Part shown: piece after piece, positions 13,669 to 24,360 of the stretch
Position numbering within the stretch: the first letter of the stretch is position 1
How the letters are laid out: the number at the start of each line of letters is the position of its first letter
DNA from: Bigelowiella natans CCMP2755
Lineage: Eukaryota; Cercozoa; Chlorarachniophyceae
Length of the DNA: 27,250 nucleotides
Assembly (NCBI GenBank): GCA_000320545.1
Contig: ADNK01000263.1
Span: 1 to 27,250, forward strand
Direction: 5' to 3'
Notes under the pieces: generated by a model
What the model saw: only the letters and a program-made list of their open reading frames with translations
Databases searched by the model: none
Told to the model about the DNA's origin: nothing
Position numbers and translations under genes: made by a program

Positions 13669-15000
13669 CTAACCGTCAGAATCAGAGTCAAAACATACTT
13701 CATCGAGGCATGGACCTACGCTACACGAGGATACGCACGTGTTGTAGCTGTAACAGTTAGAACCGAGTTGCGGATGAAGCTCTCTCATTTCCACTGCTTC
13801 CCACAGTCTTCGTGCAATTTCTTGATCTCGACGGACGCGCTGGCGTAACGCATTGATGCTATCAAACTTGATTGCGTCTCTGATCTTCATGATGGGATTT
13901 ATGAGAACTTTGCCATTCCACACCGAGCCAAGACCGTAGCACTCAAAGCAGGCCATGACTTCTACTTCCGTCCTACTCGCCCAGCACATTAGCACCGGTG
14001 TAGTTTGCAGACTCGTATGTCGGCAGCGACTCGGGTCGACTTGCCACTGAATCAACCCTGCGACAACGTCGCCCGGCCGTGGAGAGTGCAGCGCATGCCG
14101 CTCTGAGATCCCGTTCTTTTCGTCGACTGAGAGCAGAAGTGTTTCGAACCCGAGCGACTTCATAAATCGTGTGCCTGTGTAAGACACTACGTGTGCGGAG
14201 CAGAAAACCTCGGAGGTACCATACCGTTCTCGCGTCTCTGTGCTCTCTTTACTAGTAAGAGGCTTGGTGCAGCTATTAGCGTAATTTTCAGCAGTATTTC
14301 TTCCGCCGCTGATGCTACTGCTAATGGGGGGGCTACCGACCTTGCCGATAACATCGTTAGTCGCTGTCGTCAGATGGTCAGCTGAGATGCATGGTATGTC
14401 AATTGGAGAGCTCGACGCCCTAGTTCTAGTTCTTAACGAAGTTGCCTCGATAATAGGTAGATAGGTCCCCTTGAAGGTCTGCTCTATCGTGTCGCGCAAG
14501 CACTTTACGTATTCATCGCACTTTATCTGTCCATGTCGACACTCCTTCGAGCAAAAGCTCATATCACGGTACATGTGGATTGTGCATCTTCCCTTCAGCA
14601 CGCGCTTGCATCGGAAACACGAATCCGAATCTCTCTCCTTCTCCTCCTCCTCCGGCTTATGCTGCAGTGTTGTCTGTGGACGTGAAGAGGAAGACGACGA
14701 CGGTATCTTCTCCTTTGCGATACTACAGGGACTATCGCTGCTTGACGTCTCATGATGACAAAGACTTTTCCCCTCTGCTGTGTGCTTTTGGCTAGATTTT
14801 GAAGATGTTTGTTGCGATCGCCATTTGCCCCTTCTCCTCTGCCCTTCCTGTGCCGCTGATGGGCTCGAAATTCCATCATGACCACTATGTAAGGACCCGT
14901 GTCGCTGTTGCTTGTTCTCCTGTATAGATATAGTTGCATAAAAGTAGGAGTACCCTTGTCAGTAAGAATTTGGCAATTAAATCTTGTTCGTGTACACCAT
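13669..15000 (-). CDS. FLZ-type zinc-finger protein, 2 exons
   Basis: The main exon is 14919-13669. I place the start Met alone in a first exon (15000-14998), followed by a 78-nt intron with a TACTGAC branch-like site and acceptor tctatacag, giving 417 aa. Residues 102-137 read CFRCKRVLKGRCTIHMYR, then DMSFCSKECR and HGQIKCDE. This matches the FLZ (FCS-like, formerly DUF581) finger: C102 and C105, then C124 and C128, with the FCSxECR core and the IxxDE tail. In plants FLZ proteins are adaptors of the SnRK1 energy-sensing kinase. The region before it is a Ser/Gln/Glu-rich disordered stretch; the roughly 280 residues after it are unusual for FLZ proteins and include a Cys-rich part (CWASRTEVEVMACFECYG) and an Arg-rich helix (RQRVRRDQEIARRLWEAVEM). 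The alternative start is fusion to the ORF at 15048-15779 by an intron. The finger is clear; the 5' end is not. Confidence 0.75.
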
Positions 15001-15047
15001 TACTGCAATTCTATGCAATCTTACTATTTCAAAGGCAAATGCAATAT

Positions 15048-15779
15048 TTATTGAGTCTTCTTTTGTCTACCAAAGGCCGATTTCGACATCAGCTCTCTTA
15101 TTTTTTTTAAAGGATGGAAAATATCTTTTAAAATGACCTTCTTTTTATTTTCCAATGTGAGTACGGGTGCTGTATCGTCCTCTTCGGGAAGTTTATCGGC
15201 TTCCGCCCAATTAGATTTAGAATTATGTTGATGTGGGTGATCAGAATCATATGGAGAAACAATCAGCTTCGGCGAGGGCATCTCATTGCCTTCATCATTA
15301 ACAGTGCTAATGCACCCGACTTTAAGATGTTCTCGGCAATAATCGTTAGGCCCCAAAAGTTCCTCCTCCTCACTCTCCTCCTCCTCCCCCTCCTCCTCCT
15401 TCTCGCCTCTCTTCGTTGCAAACAATGGTGTCGTAGCCGCAGTCGTTACTGCAGCACCGTTGCACTCGTCTGAAGGATCCATATGGAAATTGTTGGTTGC
15501 AACTGGTACGCTGGTGTCTTTTAGACTCCCGTCCATAGCGGCACTAAAGCTCTCACAAGATGATTGCGGAGAAATTGTCCTCCCTACCCTTGCATGTTCA
15601 TCGAGCTCCTGTTCTTCATCGCTGTAGAATGAATCTGGCTGCGATGTGACCGTAATTGGTGTGCCGCCGCCAATCCATGAAGCGATATACCCAGGGCTAA
15701 TCTGGAAACGTGGCCTAGACTCGTTCCCTTCCTTTCCAAGATTCATCTTGAGCCACCGCAGACGTAAGTCCTCCATCAT
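15048..15779 (-). CDS. Acidic low-complexity protein of unknown function, 243 aa
   Basis: One open frame runs from ATG at 15779 (MMEDLRLRWLKMNLGKEGNE) to TAA at 15048-15050. After a short basic start it is mostly disordered: Ser/Glu/Asp-rich, with an acidic run (EKEEEGEEEESEEEELLG) near the middle and a basic C-terminal helix (LKDIFHPLKKIRELMSKSAF). No domain is recognised. AATAAA overlaps the stop codon (plus-strand 15047-15052), which favours an independent gene ending here. However, it lies only about 50 bp upstream of the FLZ start on the same strand, and plant FLZ proteins often have a disordered N-terminus of this kind, so it may be the 5' exon of the FLZ gene. Phase-0 donor candidates exist, for example after ENKKK, but none is convincing. 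Confidence 0.55.
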   Translation of the reverse strand: MMEDLRLRWLKMNLGKEGNESRPRFQISPGYIASWIGGGTPITVTSQPDSFYSDEEQELDEHARVGRTISPQSSCESFSAAMDGSLKDTSVPVATNNFHMDPSDECNGAAVTTAATTPLFATKRGEKEEEGEEEESEEEELLGPNDYCREHLKVGCISTVNDEGNEMPSPKLIVSPYDSDHPHQHNSKSNWAEADKLPEEDDTAPVLTLENKKKVILKDIFHPLKKIRELMSKSAFGRQKKTQ

Positions 15780-15788
15780 GTTTGGGAA

Positions 15789-15792
<4 letters not shown>

Positions 15793-15836
<44 letters not shown>
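15793..15836. repeat. (TC)n microsatellite upstream of the acidic-protein gene
   Basis: About 22 TC units, starting 14 bp upstream of the minus-strand ATG at 15779, so it would lie in the 5' UTR or a 5' intron as (GA)n. Confidence 0.9.
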
Positions 15837-15845
<9 letters not shown>

Positions 15846-16429
15846 CCTCTCTTCTCTTTATGTCCCCTTTCGACTCAATTGGTGGGATGATGACAGCTTT
15901 CGAAATTTTGGGGGGGCTTTAAAGGAACCAATTCTCTCTTTGTCATCAACTTTCTCGTACCCTTTTCGGTCCGTTCAGAGTAGGGTATACTTCAACCGTA
16001 CAACTTCTTGTGTTTTCGTTTTATGGGCTGTTCAGTTGTAAAAGGCACCAATTTTATTCAAGAAAACTTGCTTGAAGCTCGTCTTTCTTCTAAACACCCA
16101 TACATTCACCATCCCGCCATTTTATGAACGGCCTTTTTTTTTTGGCTGTGTGAACTATATTTCCCCTTGTCGCAGAATGCAATTAGATCTAGATCTACAA
16201 ACAGATTTCTGAGTTTTCTTGTCCATGGTTGGCCACTGTGACATCAATTTCTGACTTCTTGTGTGTTGGATCGATCTCTTTTCTGTTCGTGGCTGCCTAT
16301 TTTTCTGATGTAGTCGGCTTTTGTGCATGTCGTAGGCTTTTAAATTCTTGGAACGAATCGCTGAGGGAGATTTATCCGTCTGTACCCCGAATTCTCCGTT
16401 AGTATCCGAAGTTTGTGTGTGGTGGAGCC
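15837..16429. other. Spacer without a supported gene
   Basis: A/T-rich unique sequence between the minus-strand acidic-protein gene and the fold-back element; no motif-bearing open frame on either strand. A similar gene-free stretch continues from 16921 to 17214. Confidence 0.45.
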
Positions 16430-16920
16430 AGAGATGTCTGGAGATGCTCTGGTAGGAACACCCAGAATCCCCTTGTCACTTTTCGGCCATATCCTTTCAG
16501 CTTGGGCTGGGCAGTGTGCCCTTGGATGATTTGCTTGTTATTTCACCTAAATGAAATGGAGGGCACTCTGCCCAGCCAAGGTGACAACTTTTCAAATGTA
16601 ACTTTGTCGAAAAGTGGATTCAGAGATGACTGGAGATGCTCTGGTAGGAACACCCAGATACCCAGATACCCAGATACCCAAATGAGATCTCTGGTAAAGC
16701 TCGAAACTCCATGTAACTCTCGAACTAAAACACTCTATATTCTGAGGATATTTTACTGCAGAGACAAGGGTATAACGTATCTTGTTTACCCACAGGGAAT
16801 CTCAATTTCATTTAGGTGAAATAAGTGCAAATCATCCAAGGGCACATTGCCCAATCTACAGTAGATCTATGGCCGAAAAGTGACATCTCGTTAAAGCGCG
16901 CAAAATTTCTCGAACTAAAA
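16430..16920. repeat. Fold-back (inverted-repeat) element with internal direct repeats
   Basis: Left arm 16474-16557 and right arm 16805-16885 are reverse complements with a few small gaps; both contain CACTTTTCGGCCATA, GTGCCCTTGGATGATTTGC and TTTCACCTAAATGAAAT (in opposite orientations). Inside and next to the left arm, a 37-bp unit (AGAGATG-CTGGAGATGCTCT and on to ACACCCAGA) occurs at 16430-16466 and again at 16622-16658 with one mismatch. The second copy runs into an 8-bp tandem array (ACCCAGAT) at about 16652-16680. CTCGAACTAAAA occurs at 16719-16730 and 16909-16920. No transposase is present. It looks like a non-autonomous fold-back or MITE-like element, or its remains. Confidence 0.75.
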
Positions 16921-17214
16921 AATTAATAAAACGGCCTTTGGAAAAATTCGCATATTCCTGTCGCACATTTAATTTGTACTTCATTCTCAGATCTAAAATA
17001 CCCTGCAATCTCATGGAACTTGCAAATTCCACCGTATCTAAAACAGATAGTGATTTTGTTGGGATTTTCAATTCCAGTGTGAAATAGAGTCCTTTTAAGT
17101 AATAAATTCCATATTGAAGCCATTAATCATGGAAATCATCAAGGTGGTAGCCCCTTTTTCTGTAATATATAAGTCTAAATATTATTGTTTATTCCCCCTG
17201 CATGTACTGTATGT

Positions 17215-19898
17215 ATGCAGGCAGCATGCAGTAACGAACAAGCAACTACCAACGACATGAGTTGGATCAGTGATCGAGAGGATCCACACCCTCATCATCC
17301 CCTGCGAGCTGTAGGGGTAGCAAACATGATCTATCTCGTTGTTGCCCTTCTTCTCCAAGATTGCTGCGCTCTTCGAGCTAGTATAAATGAAGAAGAAGAC
17401 AACACCGCCTTCACCTTTGGGGGCGACCCAGGCACCGCTGTTCTTCCAACGATCCCGGTAAGATAGAGGAGTCTAAGGAGTAGTCTTGGTTAAGCAAGAG
17501 AGATCTCACAATCGTATATTTTCAACTCACACAAATTTACTATGATTGATCAGTTCGAACGGAGTGAAATTCCAGAGATATTAAACTTAATCCACGTCGG
17601 GTCGCATCGCAAATGGATGAATACAAGCCTCAGCCGGGATGCGTATGTCCCACCCCTCGAGTACATCCAACAAGTAAAAACAAAGGATGCCTTCGGGGTT
17701 CAATATGATATTTGGAAAATCCAAAATTCTGAATCTTGGTACTCTGAGAGGAAGGTTGCATTATCTGGAAATCCAAGGGGTCAAATAGACCCCATCTACT
17801 TTTCTAGTGACTTCAACATGCACCTTACCCACTACCCTTTGGGAAAGAATCTTCCAATGATGGGACTTCGACTGGGAACTCTACTCCCGCACAAAGGAAT
17901 TTTGAAGTCCGGGGTACAGTTCCAAACACATGAGTATCCCCACTTGCTTACCGATCCCGAGTATGTACTAACATGTATTCTACGTCTTATTCTAACAGGT
18001 TGTGGCTAGTAGCCTCATCCCTGGCCTGAAAAGGGATCCATGGTCTTGGAGCCGCATTAGAGAATGCCAGCTAGATAATATAGAGTCTGGCCTTGACAAT
18101 GTCGAAAAGTCCTGGGGGTGCTATTTCCAATATCTGGACGAACGCCCACGACCACCAAGTAGTTTTATGAAACGTCTTTGAATGAAACGTTAAATCACGC
18201 CAACCAAAACGCTAGCTATAACGCAGGAAGACTATCATAATGGTATGTGAGTCTTAACTTTTATCTCCATGGTGTATATTCTTAGGAGATACAACAAATA
18301 AATACAAGCTCACGCAGCTCACCAGCATGAATCTGAGGAAGGGCTTCTGGGCAGGAACAAATAGGGGGAAGCTGAGCGGAGCGTACTTAGCAGCTCAATC
18401 AACATGGTATGCTTTCCAGTTTAATAAACATACCAGATTGGTCGTCGACGAAGCACTCGCAGAAATTCCATGGCCTACAGGTGAACAATTTAGAGACAGT
18501 ACAAGCAAAATTTGGTTAGTAGAAAACGATGTTAGATAGATGGGGTAAAATACGAAGCTACCTGCTATATTTTTGACAATGATTCTCTTTTGCTTTTGGC
18601 CTCGCTATCAACGTTGCAACTCAAATCTTAATTAGTTTATCCTTCGCATTCAACTGTTTCCTTTGACAATACAGCTTCCATTTCTCCAAAAACTGACTAG
18701 TGTCTTAATATCCTGTTCAATTATCTGCATGTCTTCTCCGGTGCAAAGATGGCAAGGCTGTGATTGCTAGCATCCATCTTCAAAGGGGGGATGTCGCAGG
18801 ATTCAATTGTAGCACATCTTCTCGCAATTTCACTACGTGTGATACAATTCATGACAAGCTCAAACAGTTGGAGTTGTACAAAGAATTTGGCGTGACGCAC
18901 GTCTATCTTTCAACCCAAGACCCGAGAGAGGTTTCGTATGCTAGAGAAATCGCACCACAATATACATGGATCTCAGCCGCAGAGGCTCCCTCGCGCCCGA
19001 AGAAAAGATTCTTGGTAAATGAGTGTACATACTGATTTGATTTTGAAGAGGTGTTCATTGTAATATCATTTTCGAGAATGACGCGGTATGTCTTGTCTAT
19101 GTACTCTCTCAGGGAGATTGCGATGAAGGAATAGAAGTCTGCCTCCTGAAAAATTCAAGAATGGAAGATTTAGACAATTTCGATGATACTAGACTGAAAG
19201 ACGAAATGACCTATCTCCTTGTGGATTTTGAGTTGAGTTCAAGAGCCCACATCAACATATTAGAGATGAACTCGTGTAACTCTTTGTCGATATTTTTATT
19301 GAGTTATGGGAGAAAAGGGTATATACCGCCGCACACTCCTTCACAATACATCCACGAAAGACTGCAAATGTGTGGGTCGATGCCTAGTGATACCTACACC
19401 GATCCATCGATCAAGCCAGTATTCCCATACTACCCAGACTTCAGTGCAGAAAATGAAACAGTAAATACAGAATTTGAAAGAGCAACTAATCAAACCACTC
19501 TTGATACGGCAACGGGTGGTTCAAATTTGGGAAGCAGAAATTTGGACGAAATTGAAAGATTAGCTAATCAAACAACTCACAACACGACAATAGAAGATGC
19601 AAAGTTGGGAGGCGAATACTTGGCTAATCGAACCGCTGTTAATAACACAATGGACGACTCAAAGTTGGGGGGCAGAAATCTGGTTGAAATTGAAAGATTA
19701 GCAAACCATACTGCTGCCAATATCACAATGGACGAGTCAAAGCTGGGGGGCGGAAACCACACCGCTCTTAATTTAACAAAGATCGATACAGAATTTGGAA
19801 GCAGCAAAGAGAATGACAAAACTGAACAAATTACAGACAATACTAGATTTTTTATTACATCTCCGCAACTAGAGGAAAGCCTAATCGCAGTGTCTTAA
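17215..19898 (+). CDS. Fucosyltransferase-like type II membrane protein with sequon-repeat tail, 6 exons
   Basis: Exons: 17215-17457, 17554-17913, 17999-18158, 18286-18480, 18749-19014, 19113-19898; phases agree; 669 aa from ATG 17215 (17257 is an alternative start). Intron 2 contains a perfect TACTAAC branch motif. A short N-terminal tail is followed by a hydrophobic anchor (residues about 33-48, VGVANMIYLVVALLL), as in Golgi type II glycosyltransferases. The large middle part has FWAGTNRGKLSGAYLAAQ and, near residue 329, IHLQRGD, which resembles the HxRRxD donor-binding motif of GDP-fucose-dependent transferases (FUT8, NodZ and POFUT groups). A later LLVDFELSSRAHINILEMNS fits the position of the conserved D-x-LLxRCDxxVGTxSS block, but the match is weak. 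Residues about 531-638 are degenerate repeats dense in N-x-T sites. The family is inferred from motif and topology only; the substrate is unknown. Confidence 0.7.
19480..19800 (+). repeat. Degenerate coding tandem repeats rich in N-glycosylation sites
   Basis: The unit is about 18-26 codons and reads like IERLANQTTHNTTIEDAKLG. At least four copies follow each other, each starting with Asn-x-Thr (NQT, NQT, NRT, NHT, then NHT) and most with a second sequon (NTT, NNT, NIT, NLT). The DNA copies share stretches such as GAAATTGAAAGATTAGC. Confidence 0.8.
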
Positions 19899-20757
19899 TT
19901 TGACACTTAACCGCCATGATTAACAAATAAGTATTGGTTACTAGTTTATTGAATAGAATTCATGCACATCGGGCACAAACTCGAGTACAAACACAATGAC
20001 ATTATTTTAAGTTATATGAGTAACAACCGAAGCCTGGTAGAGTAAGGCGAATTAATCAAACTGTGTGTTCATGCAAGGTCTAATTGTCATGCTCCTTTCG
20101 CCCTCCACTTTTCCCAAGCATGAGCCGATGAGCATGCCATTTCCCAACATCATCAACGCAACAGATGACATCATGAGCTGCAGGTTCGCTCTGGGCGGCG
20201 TGATGGGCTGCTTAGTCAATTCGCATGCCCCAGCCATGCGGGCCCGAGATGCGCCATGGAGCGCATCTGCTAGTCGTGTTGACGACGTGTGTGCGTGTCT
20301 GCACAAGCTGGCATTCATCGATCGCCACGAGCGCTAGAGCGCACGAGATTTCATGCACAAAGCACTGGTGCGCAGCCCTAGAAATGCACTGTCAGACTGG
20401 CGCAATCATGTGCTGACACAACCCCGCCGCCGTGTTGCGACCACATGCCCCACACTTCATTTCCCTGCCAATCAATCAATTGATTTCGATGGTGCAGCTG
20501 GAACAAATGAACAAATGAACATGATGATGGACTGCATTTCCAAAACGTTGCAAGACATTTGCAAAGCACGAAACGCAGTGCCTCGAACTAACTTCAGTGA
20601 AGGATGACTGGCAATGAACAATGAACAATGAAGAAAGCGTTGATCAAAACTGCATGCGCCAGAACCACATGGGAGACAGGCATTTGCACGCAGCAGAGCC
20701 TCAACAACACTCGTTGCAAGGACTTGTCAGCACCCTGTTGGTGAGAGACACAAAAAA
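19899..20757. other. Spacer or untranslated remnant next to the retroelement
   Basis: No supported gene. If the minus-strand retroelement fragment at 20758-21546 kept its 3' end, part of this stretch would be its 3' UTR; no poly(T)/poly(A) tail or target-site duplication could be seen. A small tandem of CAATGAA units is at about 20612-20630. Confidence 0.4.
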
Positions 20758-21546
20758 TCAGCCGCATCCCCTGAAATTGGCATGGATGCCGATCAATGGT
20801 GCCGTTGAGATGTGAATTGGTTGGAACTGAAGCTGGCATCTTGGATGCCGAACCGCAGCAAAAGTGTCAAGCAGGACAATGGTTCGACGGAAAGCCCTGT
20901 CGATTTCTTTGTCAGTCGAAGGGACACCAGATGTGGCCCCCAAAGCGAGGCAAAACTTGTCATGGGAAGACATGGCAGAGAAAGCACGCAACGTGACCAC
21001 GTCATCATTGGCATCAGGTTGATGACGAGACACCAGGTGACGAATCCTGGTCCAAAAACGGTCTCTGATGTCACACGTTCCTTGGCAGGAGAACAAAAGG
21101 TGCATCAGGGACATGTCTTCGTGAGAATCGCACAAGGAGCACAAGCCCTCATGTTGCTCCAGTGCGAAGAATCTGGCAGTGTTGTGACGCCACCACAAGG
21201 CTCCACAACGAGCTTGGAATTTGAGGGACACACCACGGGCATCGTTCCATTCATCGAGGCACTTGGAGCAGTGAAGATGGGCCGGTTTGCCCACTTCCCC
21301 CTGGCTCCAAAATTGCAGCTTGGAAATCGGCTCCCACGACCGAACTTCCAAAAGATGCCGAAGAGAATGCATTCTGCTCACCTGGGCACGCACCAAACGA
21401 GCATCGCGAGATGCAATTGAGGAGGTTACAGACTGGCGAAGCCAGCAAGATTTGAGAATTGGCAAAATGGAAGCATCACCAAGGACAAGTTTTTCGACCG
21501 CAGCGCTGAGAAAGGACGAGTTGGAGACAAGAGGAAGTTTTTCCAA
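20758..21546 (-). mobile_element. 5'-truncated non-LTR (LINE) retrotransposon, C-terminal ORF fragment
   Basis: An open frame of 262 codons (no ATG; opened by a stop upstream) encodes the region downstream of the reverse transcriptase in LINE-type ORF2 proteins. The mark is a C-x2-C-x9-H-x4-C knuckle (LCSLCDSHEDMSLMHLLFSC, residues about 135-154) preceded by KFQARCGALWWRHNTARFF, the typical segment before this knuckle. Endonuclease and reverse-transcriptase domains are missing. A short stretch beyond 21546 (SLTMNRLHLGKT in another frame) may be its frameshifted continuation. A long open frame on the opposite strand (20812-21420) is an antisense shadow. Confidence 0.75.
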
Positions 21547-22079
21547 GATGTAAGCGATTCATAGTGAGCGACATGATGAATGGGTTATTTTTGGTGTTTT
21601 TTCACCTCGCAAGAAGTGGACATATAATCCAAAGGACAAGCTTCCTCCTCCATCCCGAGACTCTAGTGGCGCCGCTGCATCGCTGGTTGTGCCTCCGCTG
21701 CGGCTAGCTTGAATGGACCATTTCGAAAGTTTTGTAAAACAAATTAAATCCGAACTTGTTACATACGAGTGAAGATCTACCCTCCGCACTTGTCGAGGAC
21801 ATAGTAGACGGGCGGTGGTGTTCGCAATTTCCAAGAAGGGTCTTGCTTCGAGTCCGGTTCACCCGGGCTGGACCTGCTAAAGCACCTCCTTTCGATTTTC
21901 CTCCATGGATTCGAATGTGTTTTCGAATCTGTGGGTGAGTTCGGAATCGAAATATCATCAAAGTGTGCAATATTTCTCCATTAGTAATTTTGATGACATC
22001 TAAGTTAAGTTGAAAGAACCAAGCGAGGAGAAGTAAATCCTGTTATTTTTCCTGATTTAGCGACGAAAAGCAAGGAATC
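21547..22079. other. Spacer between retroelement remnant and NFACT gene
   Basis: No supported gene. It probably holds more decayed retroelement sequence near its left end and the promoter of the NFACT-like gene near its right end. Confidence 0.4.
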
Positions 22080-23237
22080 ATGGGTAAGGGACGTATGAGC
22101 TTGATCGATGTAAGGGCCATGGTCAAAGGTAGTCTACCCACGTTTTGCACGTTGTTTGCAATGTAAGAAAGTGTTGATTTGATAGTAGCAGGAACATAAA
22201 TACACTGAGTTTGAAAATGCTATACGTCACTAAAAAAAAACATCAGAGTTGAAACAGAGGATCGAAGGGATGCGCGTGCAGAATGTTTACAACATCAACC
22301 AGAAAACCTACATGTTTAAGATCCAGAGCTCAAATGGAAAGGTGTGATAACGAGTGAGAAACACAGAGGGGACATAGACCATGAGCAGCAGCACATTCGC
22401 CACTTTTGTACACTGATTGCCGCAAATTGATGAAAGGATCTAGTGAAATGATGGAGGGTGGAGGGAGCAAATGAAACCACCCCATCCCCCCACTTCCTCA
22501 ACACCCCATTTCATGTTCTCCCCGGCCATGCTGAGGCTGCTCTCATATGGGTGCTATTGGTTTTACAGGAAATACTTCTGATAGAATCCGGGATTCGCAT
22601 CCACCTCACCAAGTAGCCACAATTTAGAACAACAATAAACATAGGATTTATCGCATATCTATCGGGATTTTCGGTTCCGTGATGATAGTATGCATTTTCA
22701 TGGTTGCTTGCATGTGCTGCTCATTAGCTACACAATTGTTCGATAACGGTGAAAACATAAAAGGTACAACCGACCAAAGGATTCAATGCCTAATAGCTTC
22801 GCATCAAAGCTCAGAAAGCACATCCGAAATCGAGTGCTGAATAAGATTGAACAGGTGTGTATCACCACCTTCAATAGCACAGTGGCACTACTTCAACGCA
22901 GTGAGATCGATACACACTTTTGCTTGGTAGCGAAAACACCAACGAACATATCTTTCAATGCGGCCTTTGTGTTGTATCCAAATTTCATACCAGGTGGGCA
23001 CTGACCGTGTCATCGACATGGAGTTCGGGTAGTATTAGTTTACCACCAGAATATTGATGTTTTATTTAATATGTAGCTGCAGTGCGATGAAAAGAAAGCA
23101 ATTTAGAACTACCGAGGGGGGAAAGAAGACTTGGGATTTTGGAGCCATAGCAATGATGACGTTTTCCCGGTTCTTCTTCATGGGATTTGTTAGAAATAAA
23201 AGCAATATCAAAATACTATTGATGATAATGAGGACGA

Positions 23238-23286
<49 letters not shown>

Positions 23287-23430
23287 TTCTGATTCTCAGG
23301 CAAGGCGAGAGGGCGAATCACATTATCCTCGAGATGTATGCACAAGGGTAATGATGATAGATTGTTATTGAGGTGGATGAGGCGGAGGAGGAGGAGGAGG
23401 AGAACAACATTTTATAATAGCAATATGTAA

Positions 23431-23469
<39 letters not shown>

Positions 23470-24125
23470 TGTTTGTGTGTTTGCGTGCGCGCGCCTTTTC
23501 ACTCGTGACATATTCGATACTGTGATATATATAATGGAACTATGTGCTCAAGTAATTGCAATGTACTTCTCTTCTCTCTCTTTGAAAAGGAACATCATAC
23601 TGACGGACTACGACTACAAGATTCTAATGGTGCTACGATCGCATGATCTAGGTGGGATGATGATGATGAGGCATGATGTCTAACAATGTTGATGACCGTC
23701 CAAAAATGAACATCATTAATATTAATACTGACATAATATGAAGTTAATGTCAGTTATTATGTGCTGCTGTGTGATGATGTACGCCCGACAAGCCGCTTTC
23801 TTGTGTGCGTTTGTGTACATTTGTGGGTGGGCGCTGTAACTAATGGATCTATTTTTCTGTCTCTCTTCAAAGGGGAAAATGAAATATCTGTTGGCAAGAG
23901 GTATATACAGAGAACCTCTGTCTTAGTCAGGATTCCCGTACATCGTTATAGAGATCTCCGCCGATTCTCTTCGTTTGCGTATTTTGCACTGTTCTTACAA
24001 CGATTATGGTAATGCAACTGCTCTTTGCTTCAGGTTTGAATTTTCATCTCGCACTACGCAAAGTACTGATGAGGTATCAGCCATTGTGCTGTCGCCGAAA
24101 TCTTTGGCCATGACAATACATCGAG
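22080..24125 (+). CDS. NFACT-N domain protein (NEMF/Rqc2-like), N-terminal part, 9 exons
   Basis: Exons: 22080-22128, 22247-22341, 22569-22612, 22764-22854, 22994-23028, 23300-23347, 23590-23651, 23873-23900, 24034-24125; phases agree (181 residues). The order of motifs is that of NEMF/Rqc2/Tae2: MSLIDVRAMVKELKQRIEGM, NVYNINQKTYMFKIQSS, LLIESGIRIHLTK, MPNSFASKLRKHIRNRVL, VGTDRVIDMEFG, ANHIILEMYAQGNIILTDYD and KILMVLRSHD. In other eukaryotes NEMF/Rqc2 binds stalled 60S subunits in ribosome quality control and adds C-terminal tails. Full proteins are around 1000 aa with a helix-hairpin-helix, coiled coil and NFACT-R domain; none of these follows here. The last exon may instead end at 24073 and join an acidic exon that stops at 24315-24317, or continue in frame into the block at 24361-26973. 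Function of such a short NFACT-N protein is unknown. Confidence 0.85.
23240..23283. repeat. (TC)n microsatellite in NFACT intron 5
   Basis: About 21 TC units ending 16 bp before the acceptor at 23299, serving as its pyrimidine tract. Confidence 0.9.
23433..23481. repeat. (GT)n microsatellite in NFACT intron 6
   Basis: About 17 GT units followed by imperfect GT/TTTGT units, in the intron between exons 6 and 7. Confidence 0.88.
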
Positions 24126-24360
24126 GTGCGGTGCTAGTGATGCTGGTTGTGATGATGATGATGATGCCCATAATGGTGAATGGTGAGGAGAATGAGGAGG
24201 AAGAGGAAGGATGATGATGACGATGAAGACAAAGACGACTGTGACGTTTCTAAATTGAAGAAAGTAGCACATTCGTCCTGTTCCCCTGTGCTACCGCGCT
24301 ATGATGCAACTTCTTAAAATGGTGAGTCTGACGATCGATCGATCGACGATTATGCTGCAG

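Noticed and set aside
16652-16680. Short tandem array as a possible CRISPR
   Set aside because: The unit is 8 bp with no spacers, and the genome is eukaryotic.
16415-16819. 134-codon open frame over the fold-back element
   Set aside because: Its translation is made of the direct repeats and has no independent support.
20812-21420. 202-codon plus-strand open frame
   Set aside because: It is antisense to the LINE fragment, whose C-x2-C-x9-H-x4-C knuckle is on the minus strand.
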